Shown: positions 47,994 to 57,140 of the stretch, piece by piece | How positions within the stretch are numbered: position 1 is the first letter of the stretch | Layout: the number at the start of each line of letters is the position of its first letter | Position numbers and translations under genes: made by a program | From: Collinsella aerofaciens | Lineage (GTDB): Bacteria; Actinomycetota; Coriobacteriia; Coriobacteriales; Coriobacteriaceae | Direction: 5' to 3' | Length of the DNA: 64,000 nucleotides | Assembly (NCBI RefSeq): GCF_015558785.1 | Contig: NZ_JADMOP010000010.1 | Span: 1-64,000, forward strand | Notes under the pieces: model-generated | Database searches by the model: none | Told to the model about the DNA's origin: nothing | What the model saw: the letters and a program-made list of their open reading frames with translations, nothing else

Positions 47994-49196
47994 TTAGGCC
48001 TGGAACCAACGGGCGGTGTTGCGCTCGTCGAGGGCCTTGAGGGTAGCGGCGGGATCGGCAACCTTCTGCAGGAACATCATGGCTGCGATGGCGTACGGCT
48101 TGTAGCTGGCCTCCTTGTACATGCCCACACGGTGCATGTCGAAGACGTCGGCGTTGACCTCGCCGTGCTCGCAGGAGACACCGGAGATGTCGGCAGGCAG
48201 CGGGTGCATAAAGATGGTGTCCTGGCCGTTGGCGGTCTTCTCCATGAGCTCGGTCGTGGAGCACCAATCCTGGTGCGTGGCGTTCTGGGCGAGCAGCTCC
48301 TTCTCGAGCGCTGCGATGCCGGCGTCGTCGCCCTCGGCGTACAGGTTGGTACGCTTCTCCATGGCGGCAAACGGAGCCCAGCTCTTGGGGATCACGATGT
48401 CGGCGCCCTCGAAGGCCTCGGCCATGGTGTTGACCTGCTTAAAGGTGGTGCCGGACTCGGCGGCATAGGTCTTGGCGCGCTCGACGACCTCGGGCATGAG
48501 GTCGTAGCCCTCGGGGTGAGCCAGGGTGACGTCCATGCCAAAGCGGGGCAGCAGGCTGATTAGCGACTGCGGGCAGGACAGCGGCTTGCCGTAAGAGGGC
48601 GAATAGGCCCAGGTGACGGCAACCTTCTTGCCCTTGAGGTTCTCGAGGCCGCCAAACTCGTTGATAAGGTAGAGCATGTCGGCAGAGGACTGCGTGGGGT
48701 GATCGGAGTCGGACTGCAGGGAGATGAGCGTGGGACGGTGATCCAGAACGCCGTCCTCGTAAGCCTGCTGGACAGACTCGGAGACCTCAGCCATGTAGGC
48801 GTCGCCCTTGCCGATGTACATGTCGTCGCGGATGCCGATGACGTCGGCCATGAAGGAAATCATGGTAGCGGTCTCGCGGACGGTCTCGCCGTGAGCGATC
48901 TGGGACTTCTTCTCGTCCAGGTCCTGCAGCTCAAGGCCGAGCAGGTTGGCGGCCTTAGAGAAGGAGAAGCGCGTACGGGTGGAGTTGTCGCGGAACAGGG
49001 AGACGGCCAGGCCCGAATCGAAGATCTTGGACGAAACGTTGTTCTCGCGCAGCTCGCGCAGAGCGTCGGCGACGATGTAGAGCGCCTTGAGCTCATCGGT
49101 GGTCTTGTCCCAGGTGTGCAGGAAGTCGCTGCCGTACATACCCTTAAAGTCGAGGCCGTTCAGCTGCTCGACGAGCTCGGTAAACTTGGCGTCCAT
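47994..49196 (-). CDS. ygeW: YgeW, knotted carbamoyltransferase family
   Basis: 400 aa. An aspartate/ornithine carbamoyltransferase homologue: FRDNSTRTRFSFSKA holds the carbamoyl-phosphate STRT motif (near 72), and HPLPADISG matches the second substrate loop. Length and the unusual SQIAHGETVRETATM segment match YgeW, whose substrate has been debated and which is part of purine-catabolic yge clusters. The start at 49196 follows AAAGGACA; the frame is open 186 bases further without a site. It is downstream of ygeY, 201 bases away, with short GGGGAC-type repeats between them. Confidence 0.92.
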   Translation of the reverse strand: MDAKFTELVEQLNGLDFKGMYGSDFLHTWDKTTDELKALYIVADALRELRENNVSSKIFDSGLAVSLFRDNSTRTRFSFSKAANLLGLELQDLDEKKSQIAHGETVRETATMISFMADVIGIRDDMYIGKGDAYMAEVSESVQQAYEDGVLDHRPTLISLQSDSDHPTQSSADMLYLINEFGGLENLKGKKVAVTWAYSPSYGKPLSCPQSLISLLPRFGMDVTLAHPEGYDLMPEVVERAKTYAAESGTTFKQVNTMAEAFEGADIVIPKSWAPFAAMEKRTNLYAEGDDAGIAALEKELLAQNATHQDWCSTTELMEKTANGQDTIFMHPLPADISGVSCEHGEVNADVFDMHRVGMYKEASYKPYAIAAMMFLQKVADPAATLKALDERNTARWFQA

Positions 49197-49329
49197 GGAA
49201 ATGTCCTTTCTAAAGGTGAAACGATCGCAATGAGTAGATGCGCTCCGGCATGCGCGTGTGGCTAGAACATGCAGAACGCTATGACGAGGACCCGCCACCG
49301 TCGAGGAAGCATGGGAGATAACGACCGCG

Positions 49330-49375
49330 GGCCCCAAGTCAACAGGAGGCACCGGGGGCATAAACTGTCCCCGGC
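49330..49375. repeat. GGGGAC-type repeat between ygeW and ygeY
   Basis: CGGGCCCCAAGTC and ACTGTCCCCGG lie here around a GC-rich centre. It belongs by look to the same family as the repeats at about 7319-7393, 18325-18386 and 21300-21405. Confidence 0.4.
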
Positions 49376-49397
49376 TCAACAAGATCGAGGAATGGGA

Positions 49398-50783
49398 CTA
49401 GTCGATTTTGTTGTTGGTCAGACCGGCGCGGAACACGGTGGCATCGCCATCGGCCTGGCTCGGATCGTAGAGGTTCAGGGCAGCCACATACATGGCGGCA
49501 GCGGTGACCAGGTCGTCCTTGTAGGTGACCTCGTTGGGAGCGTGAGCCTGAGACTCGGCACCCGGGCCAAAGCCGACGCAGGGGATGCCGTAGCGGCCCT
49601 GGATGGAAACACAGTTCGTAGAGAAGGTCCACTTGTCGCACAGCGGACGACCGGTGCGCTTGTCCATGCTGGGCTCGCAGCCGATGCGCTCGTCACCGAA
49701 CATGGCCTTGTGGGCGTCGACGAGGGCCTTGACGTGCGGAGCGGTCTCCTTGTTGATCCACGTGGGGAAGTAAGCCTCGGTCTCGTAGACCTCGCCGGTC
49801 CAGGACGGACGGTCGTACATGTACATGGAGACCTTCACGTCGTCGCCGTACTTCTTGGCTGCCGGCAGGTTGCGGATCTCGTCCAGGCAGGACTCCCAGG
49901 TCTCGCCGGCGGTCATGCGACGGTCGATGGAGATGGCGCAGGAGTCAGCGACAGCGCAGCGGCTGGGGCTGGTGTAGAAGATCTGGCTGACGGTGCAGGT
50001 GCCGCGGCCCAGGAAGCGGGCGTCCTCGAAGTGCTCGGGGTTGTACTTGGGGTCGAGCATCTTGACGAGGCCCTTGATGTCGGTCGACTCGTCGCAGCCG
50101 TTGTTGTTGAGGGCGCGGACGTCGGCGATGATGTCGGCCATCTTGTAAATGGCGTTGTCGCCGCGGTCGGGAGCGGAGCCGTGGCAGGAGGTGCCATGAA
50201 CGTCGACGCGGATCTCCATGCGGCCGCGGTGACCGCGATAGATGCCACCGTCGGTGGGCTCGGTGGAAATGACGAACTCGGGCTTAATGCCGTCCTTGTT
50301 GTAGATGTACTGCCAGCACATGCCGTCGCAGTCCTCTTCCTGGACGGTGCCGACGACCATGATCTTGTAGCCTTCGGGGATGAGGCCCATGTCCTTCATC
50401 ATCTTGGCAGCGTAGGTAGCAGAAGCCATGCCACCCTCCTGGTCGGAGCCACCACGGCCGTAGATGATCTCGTCGGTCTCGTAGCCCTCATAGGGATCGG
50501 AGTCCCAGTTCTCGATGTTGCCGATGCCGACGGTGTCGATGTGGGAGTCGATGGCGATGATCTTGTCGCCCTCGCCCATAAAGCCCATAACGTTGCCCAG
50601 GCCGTCGACCTTGACCTCGTCATAGCCGAGGCTCTCCATCTCGGCCTTGATGCAGGCGACAACCTCGCCCTCCTCGCAAGACTCAGAGGGATGCGAGATC
50701 ATAGCGCGCAGGAAGCGAGTCATATCAGCACGATGAGACTCAGCAGCAGCCTTGATAGCGTCGAAATCGAGTTCTTTAGCCAT
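49398..50783 (-). CDS. ygeY: YgeY family M20-type hydrolase
   Basis: 461 aa. An M20 metallohydrolase: the first metal His is in IDSHIDTVG (near 81), the bridging Asp in [10 protein letters not shown] (near 113), and the Glu pair in VQEEDCDG (near 148). YgeY is linked to selenium/purine metabolism clusters and is expected to split an open-chain amino or ureido intermediate. It lies 72 bases after ygeX, with AAAGG before its ATG. Confidence 0.93.
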   Translation of the reverse strand: MAKELDFDAIKAAAESHRADMTRFLRAMISHPSESCEEGEVVACIKAEMESLGYDEVKVDGLGNVMGFMGEGDKIIAIDSHIDTVGIGNIENWDSDPYEGYETDEIIYGRGGSDQEGGMASATYAAKMMKDMGLIPEGYKIMVVGTVQEEDCDGMCWQYIYNKDGIKPEFVISTEPTDGGIYRGHRGRMEIRVDVHGTSCHGSAPDRGDNAIYKMADIIADVRALNNNGCDESTDIKGLVKMLDPKYNPEHFEDARFLGRGTCTVSQIFYTSPSRCAVADSCAISIDRRMTAGETWESCLDEIRNLPAAKKYGDDVKVSMYMYDRPSWTGEVYETEAYFPTWINKETAPHVKALVDAHKAMFGDERIGCEPSMDKRTGRPLCDKWTFSTNCVSIQGRYGIPCVGFGPGAESQAHAPNEVTYKDDLVTAAAMYVAALNLYDPSQADGDATVFRAGLTNNKID

Positions 50784-50855
50784 TGTTCATAACCTTTCAA
50801 ACGAAGGAATCTACCTGTGGGGTGGCGGAGCGATACCTATTTACTCCACCCAGTA

Positions 50856-52070
50856 TTAGCAAGTGGGGTATTCGCCCTCCCAGACGATGCGACGGTACTG
50901 ATCCGGATCGGTGTCGCCTTCGGTGGAGAAGCAGAGCACGGAGCTCGTCTTGTCCAGGCCGATGAGCTCCTTGAGCTCGGCGTACTCGGGATCGAGCATG
51001 AGAGTCTCGACCAGGCCGGTGGTCACAGCGCCGGACTCGCCGGAGATGACGCGCGGGTCGCCCTTCTCGGGAGCGCCCAGGGTGCGCATGCCGCGAGCGG
51101 TGACCCAGTCGGGGCAGGACACGAAGGCGGTGGCGTGGTTGCGCAGGATATCCCAGCCCAGAATGTTGGGCTCGCCGCAGCACAGGCCGGCCATGATGGA
51201 GGGCATGTCGCCGTCCACGATGCGCGGGTCGCCGTCGCCGGCGGCAGCGCCCTTGTACAGGCAGGCGGCAGGCGCGCACTCAGCCACGACGAAGGTGGGC
51301 GGGTTATCGGGATACAGGTTGGTGAAGTAGCCCACCACGGCGCCGGCGAGCGAACCCACGCCAGCCTGGACAAACACGTGGGTCGGGCGGTTGATGGCCA
51401 TCTCGCGCAGCTGCTCGGCAGCCTCGGAAGCCATGGTGCCGTAGCCCTCCATGATCCAAGACGGGATCTTCTCGTAGCCCTCCCAGGCGGTGTCCTGAAC
51501 GATGACGCCGCGCTCGCAGGCGTCGGCCTCGGCGGCGGCCATGCGCACGCACTCGTCGTAGTTGACCTCTTCGATGGTCACCGTGGCGCCCTCGGCGGCG
51601 ATGTTATCGAAGCGGGGCTTGGTGGAACCCTTGGGCATGTGCACGACGGCCTTCTGGCCGAGCTTGTTGGCAGCCCATGCCACGCCGCGGCCATGGTTGC
51701 CGTCGGTGGCGGTAAAGAAGGTGGCCTGGCCAAAGTCCTTGGCAAGCTGATCGGAGGTCAGGTAATCGAAGGTGCACTCGGCAACGTCCTTGCCGGTCTC
51801 GTCGGCAATGTAGTTGGCCATGGCAAACGAGCCGCCCAGGACCTTAAAGGCGTTGAGGCCAAAGCGATAGCTCTCGTCCTTAACGCACAGGTTGGACAGG
51901 CCCAGGCGCGCGGCCTGGCCGTCCAGGCGGGCAAGCGGAGTGACGGTGTACTGGGGGAACGACTGGTGGAAGGCACGGGCCTTCTTCACGTGGTCGAGGC
52001 TCATGATTCCCAAGTGCTTGTCATCGCTCTTGGGCATCGTGTTGCCCGCCCACTGGATCTTATCGGCCAT
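50856..52070 (-). CDS. ygeX: YgeX, diaminopropionate ammonia-lyase
   Basis: 404 aa. A PLP enzyme of fold type II that breaks 2,3-diaminopropionate into pyruvate and ammonia. The PLP lysine is in RFGLNAFKVLGG (near 76), and the phosphate-binding Gly loop is in GVGSLAGAVVG. The protein lies first in the minus-strand ygeX-ygeY-ygeW run. Its promoter must be in the gap shared with the divergent PAS regulator, where two identical-type palindromes sit. In purine-degrading clusters diaminopropionate is regarded as a late intermediate. Confidence 0.94.
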   Translation of the reverse strand: MADKIQWAGNTMPKSDDKHLGIMSLDHVKKARAFHQSFPQYTVTPLARLDGQAARLGLSNLCVKDESYRFGLNAFKVLGGSFAMANYIADETGKDVAECTFDYLTSDQLAKDFGQATFFTATDGNHGRGVAWAANKLGQKAVVHMPKGSTKPRFDNIAAEGATVTIEEVNYDECVRMAAAEADACERGVIVQDTAWEGYEKIPSWIMEGYGTMASEAAEQLREMAINRPTHVFVQAGVGSLAGAVVGYFTNLYPDNPPTFVVAECAPAACLYKGAAAGDGDPRIVDGDMPSIMAGLCCGEPNILGWDILRNHATAFVSCPDWVTARGMRTLGAPEKGDPRVISGESGAVTTGLVETLMLDPEYAELKELIGLDKTSSVLCFSTEGDTDPDQYRRIVWEGEYPTC

Positions 52071-52162
52071 ACGGTGAACTCCTTAAGTCCTCTCTTGCCG
52101 GCCCCCGCATACGCGTTTCAGCCCATTCCCATTCATGCGACTGAACTTTTATGTGGATGCCA

Positions 52163-52177
52163 AACAAAAAGTTTGTT
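52163..52177. promoter_or_regulatory. Palindromic operator 1, AACAAA-N3-TTTGTT
   Basis: A perfect 6-bp-arm palindrome located 93 bases before ygeX. A second copy lies with its centre 51 bases away, about five helical turns, so both would face the same side of the DNA. Confidence 0.6.
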
Positions 52178-52213
52178 AGCACTGTTCTATCACACTTTTT
52201 GATTGGCAAACCT

Positions 52214-52228
52214 AACAAATTGTTTGTT
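52214..52228. promoter_or_regulatory. Palindromic operator 2, AACAAA-N3-TTTGTT
   Basis: The same half-sites as operator 1, located 120 bases before the PAS regulator start. The pair in a divergent gap is what one expects for a local regulator acting on both sides. Confidence 0.6.
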
Positions 52229-52347
52229 GCCGTAATCGGTACCTTTTCGCCGACGAACGGTTACATAACGCAGCAACGCTTTCGTTATTTGCGAACAGGT
52301 GTGGTTTATGGCAAAGTATGCCCAAACTAATTTTTAGGAAGGCACCC

Positions 52348-53001
52348 ATGACCCCGTCACAGATTGAGTTTTACAAGCGCCTCGCACACGGTCTGGCGCT
52401 CCAATTTGGCCCCAACTGCGAAGTCGTCGTCCACGATCTGGAGACCGAGGACGTGGACCACTCCATCGTAGTGATCGAAAACGGCCACGTCAGCGGGCGC
52501 AAACTGGGTGACGGCCCCAGCCATATTGTGTTTGAGTCCATGCACGAGGGCACCACCGACGTGCACGACCGCGAGCCATACCTCACCAAAACCACCGATG
52601 GCAAGCTGCTCAAGTCCTCTACCATCTTTATCCGCAACGACGAGGGCAAGCCCGTCGGCATTTTGGGCATCAACTTTGACATTACGCTTATGAAGGCTTT
52701 TGAGCGTTCGCTCGATGCCTTTACCGGCACCGGCGGCACGGGCTATACCGAGCCCGAGCCCATTACCAAGAACATCGGCGACCTGCTCGAGGACCTGCTG
52801 CACGAGTGCGAGCAGTTTGTGGGCAAGCCCGCGGCACTCATGACCAAAGACGAGCGCATTCGTGCCATTGGCTACCTCGACCGTCGCGGTGCCTTCCTCA
52901 TTTCCAAGTCGAGCGAGCGCGCCTGCGAGTTCTTTGGCATCTCCAAGTACAGCTTCTATAGCTACCTCAATGAGGCCAAGGCGGCGGCCGGCGACAAGTA
53001 A
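52348..53001 (+). CDS. YheO-like PAS / DauR-like HTH regulator
   Basis: 217 aa. The N-terminal ~120 residues are a YheO-type PAS domain (FGPNCEVVVHDLE, GRKLGDGPSH, KSSTIFIRNDEGKPVGILGINFD split across strands). The C-terminal ~60 residues are a DauR-like HTH (DRRGAFLISKSSERACEFFGISKYSFYSYL). Such regulators sense small molecules and control nearby amino-acid or diaminopropionate catabolism. The ATG at 52348 follows AGGAAGG; the earlier ATG at 52318 lacks a site. It is divergent to ygeX, its likely target. Confidence 0.9.
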   Translation: MTPSQIEFYKRLAHGLALQFGPNCEVVVHDLETEDVDHSIVVIENGHVSGRKLGDGPSHIVFESMHEGTTDVHDREPYLTKTTDGKLLKSSTIFIRNDEGKPVGILGINFDITLMKAFERSLDAFTGTGGTGYTEPEPITKNIGDLLEDLLHECEQFVGKPAALMTKDERIRAIGYLDRRGAFLISKSSERACEFFGISKYSFYSYLNEAKAAAGDK

Positions 53002-53124
53002 GCGCTCGCCTGGATTGCCCCTCCCCTTTTGGGCGCGAGTTCTGGAAAGCACGAATCCAAGACCGAGCCGCTTGGGAAGTTCCATATAATCGATGTCATT
53101 AGTATTTCGAAAGGATGGAACAGA

Positions 53125-54111
53125 ATGGCGTTGAGCAAGGCATCATGCACCGGTCGCGGATTGATTCCGGCAATTGGTGGACATGTGCACCGCATGTTCG
53201 ATGAGGGTGAAGACGACCTGTTTTCGCTGAGCCTTGACGACGTGATGGATGATCGCCCGTGGACCGCCGACGAACTCATGGGCGGCGGGGCTCGCCCGTC
53301 AAACCCCAATCCCGCACTTGCGCCTAAGCCCGCATCTGCGCTGACTCCTGCGCAGTCGCCCGTTTCGACGCCCGCGCCTACGCCCGCACCCACTTCGGCG
53401 CCCACACCCGCTCCCCGCCCCGCAAGCGACCCGTCCGAGACGGCGGCATTTCTCGCTGCAGCGACGCAGGGCAAATCGGCCGACAGCACCGTTATGTACA
53501 GCGCCCAGCAGTTGCCCGTTCCTGCGGCACGCAAGCCTCCGGTCACACGGCTCGATGAGCCCGTTGCCCATCAGGTTGTCCATGATTCCTGGGCTGCAGC
53601 CGATCTGGACGAGACCTCTACCGGCATGCCGGCGCTCGATGTTCCAGTTAACCCGCTTTTTGCCGCCAACACGAGCGCCGCGGACTATGAGGGCGGTGCG
53701 GCATATTCCGATTATTCCGATGGCTATGCTGGCAACGGTCGCATCGAGACCGAGGATTATGGCACCGCATCGAGCGATTATCTCAACGATTCGTACGCTG
53801 CCACGCCCGCACCGGAATATGACCCGGAGGCCGCGTCCGCACCGGCTTATACCAAAAGCACGGGCGAAGAGCGCTTCGCCGATTATTACGCCAAGGAAAA
53901 GGCGCTGCGTTTCTCGGAATTTCCGCAGGCAGTCAAGGTTGCCTTTATCGCCATTGTCATTGCCCTGCTCGGCGTCATTGCGTTTGAGGGATTCCAGCTG
54001 TTCCGCGGCCCCACCCAAGCGGAGTCGGAAACCCAGCAAAAAGAGGACGATAACCAGTACCTGGACATCAACACCCTCAAGGGCGACCCCAACGACGGAG
54101 ACGACGAGTAG
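53125..54111 (+). CDS. Pro/Ala-rich single-pass membrane protein, unknown
   Basis: 328 aa. An acidic N-terminus (DEGEDDLFSLSLDDVMDD near 24-41) is followed by a long Pro/Ala/Ser/Thr stretch (~60-105), a Tyr/Asp-rich region (~195-240) and one membrane helix near 274-295 (VKVAFIAIVIALLGVIAFEGF), then a short acidic tail. No domain is recognised. The ATG at 53125, 10 bases after AAGGA, is the likely start. It probably presents its long disordered part on the cytoplasmic side. It stands alone. Confidence 0.7.
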   Translation: MALSKASCTGRGLIPAIGGHVHRMFDEGEDDLFSLSLDDVMDDRPWTADELMGGGARPSNPNPALAPKPASALTPAQSPVSTPAPTPAPTSAPTPAPRPASDPSETAAFLAAATQGKSADSTVMYSAQQLPVPAARKPPVTRLDEPVAHQVVHDSWAAADLDETSTGMPALDVPVNPLFAANTSAADYEGGAAYSDYSDGYAGNGRIETEDYGTASSDYLNDSYAATPAPEYDPEAASAPAYTKSTGEERFADYYAKEKALRFSEFPQAVKVAFIAIVIALLGVIAFEGFQLFRGPTQAESETQQKEDDNQYLDINTLKGDPNDGDDE

Positions 54112-54491
54112 CGAGGGCTGAAGGCGGCCGCGGAATCCCGCATCCAGCACCGCCTTCTAAGTGCTGTTTTGTCATCCAGCTACACTTTTCCGAAGTTTTA
54201 AGGTGCCTATTTCGACACTTTTCCGTACTTTTACACGGCTGATTTCGACACTTTTCCGGATGAAAGCCGAATAATCACTTGGGAAACCAACGCCATCCGC
54301 GCGTCATTTCGCGGATGGCGCTTGATTTCTGTCCGTACACGTTGAGTCCGTACACGTTGATAGACTTCCTCTTGCCCGCAAGGAGCGGGCACGTTTTATC
54401 CAGAGTCGGGGTAGAGAGTTGGCTCCACGATCCCGACGCCAACCGGCCAAAAGGCACGGTGGCCCTGCCAACATCGATGAAAGGAGTCCGT
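54112..54491. other. 380-base gap with several repeats
   Basis: Contents in order: an imperfect terminator-like palindrome (54119-54157), two copies of TTTCGACACTTTTCCG-like sequence plus a third partial (54185-54259), a perfect 10-bp-arm hairpin (54292-54301/54310-54319), and a perfect 15-bp tandem duplication (54331-54345/54346-54360). No gene is supported. Confidence 0.6.
54331..54360 (+). repeat. Perfect 15-bp tandem duplication
   Basis: GTCCGTACACGTTGA occurs twice in a row, upstream of the 140-aa orphan gene. It may reflect slippage or twin binding sites. Confidence 0.8.
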
Positions 54492-54914
54492 ATGGACAAT
54501 TTCTCTGTGCGCAGCGAGCGCAACTTCCACAACCTGGCAGCCAAGCCAAAACGAATGCATCTTCTGGACAAGCAGAACGGCTACGCCTCGGCCATGGTCA
54601 AGAGCAGCCTCTCCCACCAGATGCGCTTCACGGTGCAAAAGCTCGAGAAAGAGTTCTGCGTTGCCGGCGACCCGCATGTGTTGCAGATCAAACTGTCCGG
54701 AGACGATTCGCGTGAGCCGTCTAGCTGGGAGCGGTTTGCCGATGGCGCGTGCGTTGCGGGCGGGTCGGGCATCTTTGCCCGCGAGTGCTTCTGCGAGGGC
54801 GCCGAGGTATTCCTGGATCTGTGCCGCGACGCCGTACGCGCGGCCGAGCTGCACCAGTGGAGTCAGAGGGAGTACGAGCTGTTGAGCGCCGCGCGTGGGG
54901 TTGCGGGGATGTAG
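54492..54914 (+). CDS. Hypothetical protein
   Basis: 140 aa, no recognised family. It is a soluble-looking protein with a basic N-terminus (RNFHNLAAKPKRMHLLDKQNG) and four Cys (EFCVAG, GACVAGG, ECFCEG-type, DLCRD). The ATG at 54492 follows AAAGGAG by 5 bases, which argues that it is a real gene; the longer frame lacks a site. A perfect 11-bp-arm hairpin follows. Base composition is like that of the neighbours. Confidence 0.6.
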   Translation: MDNFSVRSERNFHNLAAKPKRMHLLDKQNGYASAMVKSSLSHQMRFTVQKLEKEFCVAGDPHVLQIKLSGDDSREPSSWERFADGACVAGGSGIFARECFCEGAEVFLDLCRDAVRAAELHQWSQREYELLSAARGVAGM

Positions 54915-54923
54915 GCAGACGCA

Positions 54924-54950
54924 GGCGGCGTGCAGCCGTTGCACGCCGCC
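54924..54950 (+). terminator. Hairpin terminator after the 140-aa gene
   Basis: GGCGGCGTGCA and TGCACGCCGCC form a perfect 11-bp stem with a 5-nt loop, 10 bases past the stop. No clear T-run follows. A further inverted repeat, GTCAAAAG/CTTTTGAC, lies at 54967-55000. Confidence 0.55.
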
Positions 54951-55149
54951 GCTCAGGCCACGCGATGTCAAAAGACTGACACTTGTGTATGCCTTTTGAC
55001 AGTCCGAAAGCGCTAGCGAAGTTCATTGATGCCGCGGCTAGATGCGCAGCAGTAAAGAGATGCTGAATACAAATCGCACCCATCTCCAATGGATCCAACA
55101 CGTCAAAATAAGCACAGATACCCGAGCGCTTATGCTACATGGAAGCACA

Positions 55150-55194
55150 GAGAGGCCCGCGTTCCGAACCACCACAGCTCGGAACGCGGGCCCC
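55150..55194 (-). terminator. Hairpin terminator of the HTH/549-aa unit
   Basis: GGCCCGCGTTCCGA and its complement form a 14-bp stem (55154-55167 with 55179-55192). It sits about 8 bases past the stop of the 549-aa gene; the tail is poor in T. Confidence 0.6.
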
Positions 55195-55199
55195 AGCAA

Positions 55200-56849
55200 C
55201 TAATTCTTTTCGGATAATCCCAATCCAGTAATCTCCTGATAGCGCCGCTTCAACGTATACGCATCGGGAAGCCTAGAGATCCTCTGATGAATCAACTCAT
55301 TAAAATCCGCCAGATTTCCGATTACGACATCGATGCCGCCAGCAGCGTTGAGCAAATCGACGTACGTCATAAAGCGAAACTCGAACGGAATTCCCTCGAT
55401 TTCCTTTGTGCATCCATCATGAAAGTCAATCAGTCTCGAAACGTCATGGGCAACGTACGTGACTCTAACGGTCATGTCGTAGGGTTCGTTGCGCAACTTC
55501 GCCTCGTGCTCGTGGTAGCGCACAGTTTCATGCAGGGAGTTAATGTGCGCCTGAATGTACTCATCCCGCAGACCGCCACCGTGTGCCTCATAGGCCTCGA
55601 TATGTGCACGATTTGAAAGGTCCAAGTATTCAACATCGCCATATTTGCGCCCCGAAGCGTTCGTCTCGTTCACGGAAGAGCCGAGACCCCTTGCGAACCA
55701 GCCCTCTTCCGGATGAATGCAGCGGGTAAGGAAATCTACCAGCCTCTGATCGAGAACGCCCTTGGTTAAACTGTTTGAGATCCCCACGCGCTTGACAAAA
55801 GCCTTGATGGAATCGACGCCGATCGGCTCCAAAGGCGTCTTCGTTTGACGAGAATCGGCAATGAGAATCAAATAACAACGAATAATGTGAGCAACGCGTC
55901 TTCTCGTCGTGTAGGGCAACTCTGCCAGAATGCTAAAGACATCGGCAAGCAGAATCGAGCCGTTCCCAGTCTGCCGGGAGAGTTTCGTTTCGGCCCATGC
56001 TTCGTCAAGTGAATAGACGGACTTGGCGTTGTTGAGGTATGGATTCTCCTGAGTGGGATGATACATGGAGTTCCAAAGCGCCTTTACATTGCTCGAACGG
56101 GGCGTGCATTCGTAAATCGCCCTGCCGGGGAATCTGTCAACCATCTCAAGCGTAAGCAACTCAAAGTAGAGCATAAACTGGTACGGCTCAAAAGGAATGA
56201 GGCCCAAGTCGATAACATCGTCGGCAAGCGTATCGCATCTCGAGAACGATCCGAGAAGGCCTCGGAAAGTTTCTCCAGCGACGTCAGGTTCGATATCACC
56301 AAACAGGGCGGCGACGTCTGAAACGTCAGTTTCATGTATTCCGGCTATCCTCTCAGAGCCGAAGGGCGGGTCAATACCGATAGAACTGATTACAGCATTG
56401 ATGGCGTCGAAAGTTGCGGCAGGAACGTTAAGAATGCCTCTAATCCTATCGAGACCGAGGTGTTGCTCCACGACAAGGGTACGAATGAGCGGAGCACAGC
56501 CAATCAAAGCGATTGCATGACTCCTTGCCATGAACTGCTTCTCCTCGAGTTTTTCTTCGAGCTTGAAGTAGCCGTTCGCGAGCTCTTCCATTCCATGGTC
56601 GACGCCAACCGCGGCGCTAATGACGTCCTTCAATTCCTTTGAGGGACTATCGTAGTTCTCAAGCCAAAAGCTCCACATCTCGCCGAAGCGATCGGAGATC
56701 TCTTCGGCGGGAATCCTGGATTCCTCAGGGCCGTTCTCGTAATAGTCCGCAACCTGAATCGCGGCGCTTTCCATCGAGTTCGGATCTATAGGCAGGGACG
56801 CCGCCAGAAGCGCTTCGCATATTTCAGAAATGTTTGCACTGCTACTCAT
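55200..56849 (-). CDS. Unknown 549-aa protein beside m5C methyltransferase
   Basis: 549 aa, no family recognised with confidence. It is mostly helical and soluble. A region near 420-445 reads GDVEYLD...HIEAYEAHGG, faintly recalling the acidic core of PD-(D/E)XK nucleases, but the usual lysine is missing. It overlaps the HTH gene by 8 bases, with GGGAG before its ATG, so the two are translated together. It lies divergently next to a DNA cytosine methyltransferase. By position it is the candidate restriction enzyme or another effector protected by that methylation. This is inference from context, not from a domain. Confidence 0.65.
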   Translation of the reverse strand: MSSSANISEICEALLAASLPIDPNSMESAAIQVADYYENGPEESRIPAEEISDRFGEMWSFWLENYDSPSKELKDVISAAVGVDHGMEELANGYFKLEEKLEEKQFMARSHAIALIGCAPLIRTLVVEQHLGLDRIRGILNVPAATFDAINAVISSIGIDPPFGSERIAGIHETDVSDVAALFGDIEPDVAGETFRGLLGSFSRCDTLADDVIDLGLIPFEPYQFMLYFELLTLEMVDRFPGRAIYECTPRSSNVKALWNSMYHPTQENPYLNNAKSVYSLDEAWAETKLSRQTGNGSILLADVFSILAELPYTTRRRVAHIIRCYLILIADSRQTKTPLEPIGVDSIKAFVKRVGISNSLTKGVLDQRLVDFLTRCIHPEEGWFARGLGSSVNETNASGRKYGDVEYLDLSNRAHIEAYEAHGGGLRDEYIQAHINSLHETVRYHEHEAKLRNEPYDMTVRVTYVAHDVSRLIDFHDGCTKEIEGIPFEFRFMTYVDLLNAAGGIDVVIGNLADFNELIHQRISRLPDAYTLKRRYQEITGLGLSEKN

Positions 56850-57105
56850 TTACACGCTCCCATAAAGGTTGAGGCTCATAAGCGATAAGGCCATCAAGAT
56901 CGTCGCTTACCGCACTGAAGGTTAATCCGCAGGCACAAAGCACTTGAGAAAGCTCAGAGACAGTTATGCGCTTGGAGCCGCTTTCCAGTTTCGAAATCGA
57001 CGCTTGCTGGCATCCCGTTGCCTCAGCGAGCGCCGCCTGTGACATCCCGGAGCGTCTCCGCCATTTAGCGATAAGTCTCCCGAGAGAAAGATTGAAGTCT
57101 TCCAT
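56842..57105 (-). CDS. XRE-family HTH regulator, controller-like
   Basis: 87 aa. A Cro/CI HTH occupies ~20-65 (MSQAALAEATGCQQASISKLESGSKRITVSEL split over two helices). The C-terminus overlaps the 549-aa gene by 8 bases. In restriction-modification systems, a small HTH next to the endonuclease often times expression so that methylation comes first; the palindromes in the divergent gap fit such a role. The ATG at 57105 has GGAAGGGGG upstream and is preferred over one 45 bases earlier. Confidence 0.85.
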   Translation of the reverse strand: MEDFNLSLGRLIAKWRRRSGMSQAALAEATGCQQASISKLESGSKRITVSELSQVLCACGLTFSAVSDDLDGLIAYEPQPLWERVNE

Positions 57106-57140
57106 AAACGCCCCCTTCCGGCAGCAACCCATGCTTGTAT

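Noticed and set aside
49269-52202. Two long plus-strand frames (507 and 461 aa) opposite ygeY and ygeX
   Set aside because: Shadows of the two minus-strand enzymes; no ribosome site or known motif.
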